Source: Polaromonas sp. (lineage in GTDB: Bacteria > Pseudomonadota > Gammaproteobacteria > Burkholderiales > Burkholderiaceae_C). Taken from it: 19,124 bases of DNA. The notes beneath the pieces were generated by a model, which saw only the letters and a program-made list of their open reading frames with translations, ran no database searches and was not told the origin of the DNA. The position numbers were made by a program, and so were the translations under genes. The stretch lies in contig JAJAYS010000187.1 in NCBI GenBank assembly GCA_026786065.1, positions 1-19,124 of the forward strand. Reading direction: 5' to 3'. Position 1 is the stretch's first letter, and each line of letters begins with the position of its first letter. Shown piece after piece: positions 16,699 to 19,124 of the stretch.

Positions 16699-17700
16699 AT
16701 GCTCGATGACCGTGCCCGATTGCTTTTAAAAGCGCTGGTGGAGCGCTACATTGCCGATGGCCAGCCAGTCGGATCGCGTACCTTATCCAAAGCGTCGGGA
16801 CTTGAGTTGTCGCCTGCAACTATCCGCAATGTGATGAGCGATCTGGAGGCGCTTGGGCTGATCGCCAGCCAGCATACGTCGGCCGGCAGGATTCCTACGG
16901 CCAAGGGATACCGCCTGTTCGTGGACACCATGTTGACGACCAGCCGAGCGCTGTTTGCACCTCCATTCCTCGCTCCCGATCAGCCACAGAAGGTCATAAG
17001 CAATGCAGCGCACATGCTGTCGAGCCTGTCCCGGTTTGTGGGGGTTGTCATGGCTCCGCGACGCAACTCCGTGTTCAGACATATCGAATTCCTTCGGCTG
17101 TCCGAAAGGAGGGTGCTGGTGATTATTGTGTCGCCCGACGGCGATGTTCAGAATCGCGTGATCTTTACCGAAACCGAGCATGCGCAGGCTCAGCTTATCG
17201 AGGCGGCCAATTTTTTGAATCGACACTATTCCGGAATGAATATCGACGAAGTGCGTGAGCGGCTTAAGAGTGAAGTTGAAGCGCTGCGTGGGGAGATTGC
17301 TGTGTTGATGCGTGCGGCTGTCGAGGTCAGTTCCGACGCTATCGAATCACATGAGGAGGTTGTCATTTCCGGCGAGCGCAACTTGCTTGCGGTAGCCGAT
17401 TTTTCCAGGGACATGGATAACTTGCGCAAGCTATTCGATCTCTTCGAGCAGAAGGCCCAGTTGATGCGGCTTCTTGATGTGTCGAGCCAAGCCGAGGGGG
17501 TGCGGATTTATATTGGCGGGGAGAGCGAGGTCATTCCTTACCAGGAACTGTCGGTGGTTACCGCGCCTTATGAGGTCGATGGAAAGGTGGTCGGCACGCT
17601 GGGTGTGATTGGTCCGATGCGAATGCCATATGAGAAGATGATTCAGATTGTGAACATCACATCAAGGCTGGTCAGCTCGGCCCTCAGCCACAGCAAGTAG
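16699..17700 (+). CDS. hrcA: Heat-inducible transcription repressor HrcA
   Basis: HrcA represses groE and dnaK type heat-shock operons by binding CIRCE operators; GroEL keeps it active. The N-terminal winged helix (about residues 1-75) has the family sequence [14 protein letters not shown] and [13 protein letters not shown], with the wing [13 protein letters not shown]. The long effector domain ends in [10 protein letters not shown] and the C-terminal [17 protein letters not shown] segment. The protein is 333 aa, typical. The start [18 protein letters not shown] matches the family, so the ATG at 16699 is kept despite the abutting AAGGAG. An upstream in-frame stop (TAA at 16693) rules out extension. 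In relatives hemH often follows hrcA; here the next genes are tRNA sequences and rearranged DNA. Confidence 0.95.
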   Translation: MLDDRARLLLKALVERYIADGQPVGSRTLSKASGLELSPATIRNVMSDLEALGLIASQHTSAGRIPTAKGYRLFVDTMLTTSRALFAPPFLAPDQPQKVISNAAHMLSSLSRFVGVVMAPRRNSVFRHIEFLRLSERRVLVIIVSPDGDVQNRVIFTETEHAQAQLIEAANFLNRHYSGMNIDEVRERLKSEVEALRGEIAVLMRAAVEVSSDAIESHEEVVISGERNLLAVADFSRDMDNLRKLFDLFEQKAQLMRLLDVSSQAEGVRIYIGGESEVIPYQELSVVTAPYEVDGKVVGTLGVIGPMRMPYEKMIQIVNITSRLVSSALSHSK

Positions 17701-17731
17701 GCGCGAAGCACGGCCGTACAATCCCTCGATC

Positions 17732-17772
17732 AGGGCGTTAGCTCAGTTGGTCAGAGCAGAGGACTCATAATC
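17732..17772 (+). pseudogene. Intronless 5' half of tRNA-Ile2 (CAT), truncated relic
   Basis: Forty-one bases match tRNA positions 1-40: an acceptor 5' strand (AGGGCGT), TA, D arm GCTC...GAGC, anticodon stem GAGGA and loop CTCATAA followed by TC. Bases 17736-17765 equal 18007-18036 of the intact tRNA at 29 of 30 positions. The sequence then diverges within the 3' anticodon stem, and no T arm or acceptor 3' strand follows in the next 200 bases. It reads CTCATAATC without interruption, i.e. like the spliced or intron-free tRNA. It cannot make a functional tRNA alone and probably is an integration or recombination scar. Confidence 0.8.
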
Positions 17773-18002
17773 AATGGTTCTGCAAAGAATTTTTGAAATT
17801 GACTTTGCTGCGAGGCTAAGGGTAAGCGAATTAAGTTGTTGATATTGAAGGGCTTTTTTGAATTTATCGAGAATTCCTTTCAATTTGATGCAGTTGCGAG
17901 ATTTTGACAGGTCAGAAGATTGCAACCGTATTGCAACCAGCAGTGAGTGAAGTCGATAGATCGTCAGTGATCTGCGATGCTCAATGTTGGTGAAAAAGTT
18001 TT
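17773..18002. other. AT-rich segment between the tRNA half and the split tRNA
   Basis: These 230 bp are clearly richer in A and T than the flanking housekeeping genes, and have no credible gene (short frames lack ribosome binding sites and recognisable protein character). They contain a direct repeat ATTGCAACC at 17919-17927 and 17930-17938, 11 bp apart, and then the split tRNA. The layout, tRNA fragment plus foreign-looking DNA plus full tRNA, resembles what remains of a tRNA-targeting integrative element. Confidence 0.45.
17919..17938 (+). repeat. Two direct ATTGCAACC repeats, 11-bp period
   Basis: ATTGCAACC occurs at 17919-17927 and again at 17930-17938. The one-helical-turn period is typical of arm-type sites bound by tyrosine integrases near attachment sites, but other tandem binding proteins would give the same spacing. 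The repeat is certain; its role is inferred. Confidence 0.6.
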
Positions 18003-18323
18003 GGGCCGTTAGCTCAGTTGGTTAGAGCAGAGGACTTAAAATGAAGAAACCTAAACGCGAAAGCGCATGGTTTTTTTAAAATGGGTTGCACTGGGTAAGT
18101 TAACTCTGCCTGGATGTAGAACTTCTCAAAGTCGGTGAAAGCTTAGGTGTTAAAAGCGCCATGCCAATACCGAGCGAAGCTCCGAAAGGAGAACGTGTAG
18201 AGACTCGACGGGAAGGCCGAAAGGCAAGATAGAGTCCAGACCACAAACCGGAAACGGGCGGCGAAAGTCGAAGTGGTAAGCATAATCCTTTGGTCGACAG
18301 TTCAAGTCTGTCACGGCCTACCA
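18003..18323 (+). tRNA. tRNA-Ile2 (anticodon CAT), interrupted by a group I intron
   Basis: Exons 18003-18036 and 18281-18323 join to a perfect 77-nt cloverleaf: acceptor GGGCCGT/ACGGCCT, U8-A9, D stem GCTC/GAGC, anticodon stem GAGGA/TCCTT, loop CTCATAA, variable loop of five, T stem GACAG/CTGTC with TTCAAGT, A73 and encoded CCA. The CAT anticodon with CTCATAATC and acceptor shape resembles E. coli ileX rather than initiator or elongator Met. In such tRNAs C34 is changed to lysidine by TilS so that AUA is read as Ile. The exon boundary is unique: base 18037 is T, not C, and the base before 18281 is G, not T. So the split is between U33 and C34. The gene is essential in bacteria of this type, so efficient splicing is implied. 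Confidence 0.93.
18037..18280 (+). ncRNA. Group I self-splicing intron in tRNA-Ile2 (244 nt, no ORF)
   Basis: The 5' exon ends in U and the intron ends in G, as group I introns require. Pairings read directly: P3 CTTCTC (18122-18127) with GGGAAG (18210-18215); P4 TCGGT (18132-18136) with ACCGA (18169-18173); P5 GGTGT (18146-18150) with GCGCC (18156-18160). P6 is CTCC-GAAA-GGAG (18180-18191), P7 GACTC (18202-18206) with GAGTC (18232-18236), P8 GCC-GAAA-GGC (18216-18225), and P9-region hairpins CCG-GAAA-CGG and GGC-GAAA-GTC follow. Two stem-loops have GNRA loops usable as tertiary contacts. The best internal guide is GGTTTTT at 18069-18075, pairing with the exon end GAGGACT with a U-G at the splice site. 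The P7 neighbourhood (GTAGAGACT, then GACGG) resembles the Azoarcus tRNA-Ile ribozyme as I remember it. No homing endonuclease is encoded. Confidence 0.9.
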
Positions 18324-18331
18324 AAACGTTC

Positions 18332-18361
18332 AGAAGCCACCTTAGGGTGGCTTCTTTTTTT
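18332..18361 (+). terminator. Strong rho-independent terminator after tRNA-Ile2
   Basis: A perfect stem AGAAGCCACC/GGTGGCTTCT (18332-18341 and 18346-18355) with a four-base loop is followed by a run of Ts to 18361. It starts nine bases after the CCA end and would end the tRNA precursor transcript. Confidence 0.92.
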
Positions 18362-18366
18362 CTGGC

Positions 18367-18725
18367 TTACTTCTGTATGAATTCGAGGGCATCGCTGACC
18401 GGCGCGGCACGCTGCTTGTCATCACCGCCGTAGCCCATTGGCTTGTGCTGCACATAACCTTTTTTCGATTGAATAAGAGTTGCAAATTTAGGCTGGCAAA
18501 TCACGTTCCGCAGATTGGGTTTAGATACCGCCGTCTTGGATCGTGACCTTCGATGTGCCTCAGAAAGTCCGGTACGTCTCGCGGGGCCGTTGCATCCATT
18601 GCCAGCGCAGTCTTCGGCAACCATGCGCCAGCAAGCGTTACCAACCCTAATTTCAACAACGACCGGCGTGCCACATCAGGATTAAACGGCAATGACTCGG
18701 GACTAGTTTGTGAATTGGTTTGCAT
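18367..18725 (-). pseudogene. Small Tat-signal protein, apparently frameshifted
   Basis: From the ATG at 18725, the first 62 residues include a twin-arginine signal: ARRSLLKLG at about 19-27, then a hydrophobic stretch and a TALA cleavage-like site near residue 41. They continue with a short mature part, DATAPRDVPDFLRHIEGHD. This frame then gives PRRRYLNPICGT and stops at 18501. Another frame, open across the same point (around 18540), continues with a plausible sequence (KFATLIQSKKGYVQHKPMGYGGDD) to a stop at 18367, just short of the tRNA terminator. A single indel would join them into a protein of about 119 aa. Family not recognised. It may instead be an intact 74-aa protein; I favour a broken gene or a sequence error. 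Such Tat proteins bind cofactors or partners that are exported folded. Confidence 0.45.
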
Positions 18726-18739
18726 CGGTAGTCCTTGGT

Positions 18740-18982
18740 TTATTGTGAAAATCGGTCAGGTTCGTTGCTTTTGGTCGAAACCAGATTGCATGCGGAAGGC
18801 TTCAAGTTCTGGATGCGCCGACACTCGGATGCCAGCATTAGGCAGTAACCGCTTAGGTCGCCAAGCTCAGAGATCAGCCAGCCCACCGCTTCCACACTTT
18901 CAGCACCAACCGTTGCGTCTGCGATTACGGGTGATGAATGCGCAATCAGGTGTCCAACCGCCGCCATTCCGTTTTGGCACAC
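18740..18982 (-). CDS. Small hypothetical protein, start uncertain
   Basis: An 80-codon frame from a GTG at 18982 (an ATG follows five codons later) with a plausible amphipathic helical core (AESVEAVGWLISELGDLSGYCLMLASECRRI). Family not recognised. The frame stays open about 90 bases further upstream without a usable start. A neighbouring frame beginning at an ATG at 19076 reads MKHSFLPNLV and could be the original N-terminus if an indel lies near 18990-19010. It is 14 bp upstream of the Tat protein gene on the same strand, so the two could have been one transcription unit. No Shine-Dalgarno sequence was found. Low confidence; it may be a gene remnant. Confidence 0.3.
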   Translation of the reverse strand: MCQNGMAAVGHLIAHSSPVIADATVGAESVEAVGWLISELGDLSGYCLMLASECRRIQNLKPSACNLVSTKSNEPDRFSQ

Positions 18983-19074
18983 AAGAAGTGGCTCGACAAA
19001 TCTGAACAGCGAGATAAGTGGAAACTCTGACGTATTTGGCCTGACTGACGAGGTTGGGCAAGAAGGAGTGTTTC

Positions 19075-19124
19075 ATGGTCAAGCTGAGAAAGAAAGCGGC
19101 TGTCGTACGGCGCGTACGCAGGCA
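19075..19124 (+). CDS. Start of an unidentified gene, cut by the window end
   Basis: ATG at 19075 is preceded at ideal distance (six bases) by a perfect AAGGAG (19063-19068), the best ribosome binding site in this part of the window. Only 16 codons are visible, reading MVKLRKKAAVVRRVRR: very basic, as in an N-terminal signal or nucleic-acid-binding protein. No function can be assigned. Confidence 0.45.
   Translation, partial: MVKLRKKAAVVRRVRR

Noticed and set aside
17743..17925. 60-codon minus-strand frame over the tRNA relic and AT-rich spacer
   Set aside because: It begins in the spacer and ends inside the tRNA fragment; no ribosome binding site, no recognisable motif, and AT-rich composition explains it.
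17732..17950. First tRNA copy as a second functional, intron-split tRNA
   Set aside because: No 3' half with T arm and acceptor strand follows, and its anticodon loop is continuous, so it is not split at the same site.
18003..18323. tRNA-Met as the identity of the CAT-anticodon gene
   Set aside because: The anticodon arm GAGGA-CTCATAA-TCCTT and the acceptor sequence match the tRNA-Ile2 type (E. coli ileX-like) and not initiator or elongator tRNA-Met as I know them. A TilS-recognition prediction would confirm this.

Overview
The window looks like a chromosomal segment of a betaproteobacterium, most likely order Burkholderiales and possibly a Comamonadaceae relative. The basis is gene order (lolB-ispE-tRNA-Gln-prs-rplY-pth; mutM-dynamin-like GTPase-mutY; recN-nadK-hrcA) and the look of the proteins, recalled rather than searched. 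The first 17.7 kb are ordinary, tightly packed, GC-rich housekeeping DNA. The last 1.4 kb are visibly more AT-rich, gene-poor and rearranged.

Layout. (1) 1-2430, plus strand: the end of an M16-type peptidase, rsmD, coaD and a 2[4Fe-4S] ferredoxin in one compact run. (2) 9064-2701, minus strand: a TPR lipoprotein or secreted protein, lolB, ispE, tRNA-Gln(TTG), prs, rplY and pth, with terminator-like hairpins after prs and after rplY. This run joins outer-membrane lipoprotein insertion, isoprenoid synthesis, PRPP synthesis and translation factors. (3) 9194-13187, plus strand: mutM, a large dynamin-like GTPase and mutY. Two 8-oxoguanine repair glycosylases thus flank a membrane-remodelling-type GTPase. 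(4) 16650-13222, minus strand: nadK, recN and rapZ. (5) 16699-17700, plus strand: hrcA, the heat-shock repressor, divergent from nadK.

(6) 17701-18363 holds the most interesting signal. A tRNA-Ile2 gene (CAT anticodon, the lysidine-modified type) is split by a 244-nt group I intron inserted directly before the anticodon, between U33 and C34. Its P3, P4, P5, P6, P7, P8 and P9 pairings can be read from the sequence, and no endonuclease is encoded. About 270 bp upstream is an intronless 5' half of the same tRNA, followed by AT-rich DNA with two 9-bp direct repeats spaced one helical turn apart. This suggests a past integration or recombination event at the tRNA. A strong terminator closes the tRNA gene.

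(7) 18364-19124 contains only weak or damaged small genes: a short Tat-signal protein that appears frameshifted, a small helical ORF without a convincing start, and the beginning of a plus-strand gene that runs off the window.

All identifications come from reading motifs and lengths. No database search or folding program was run.
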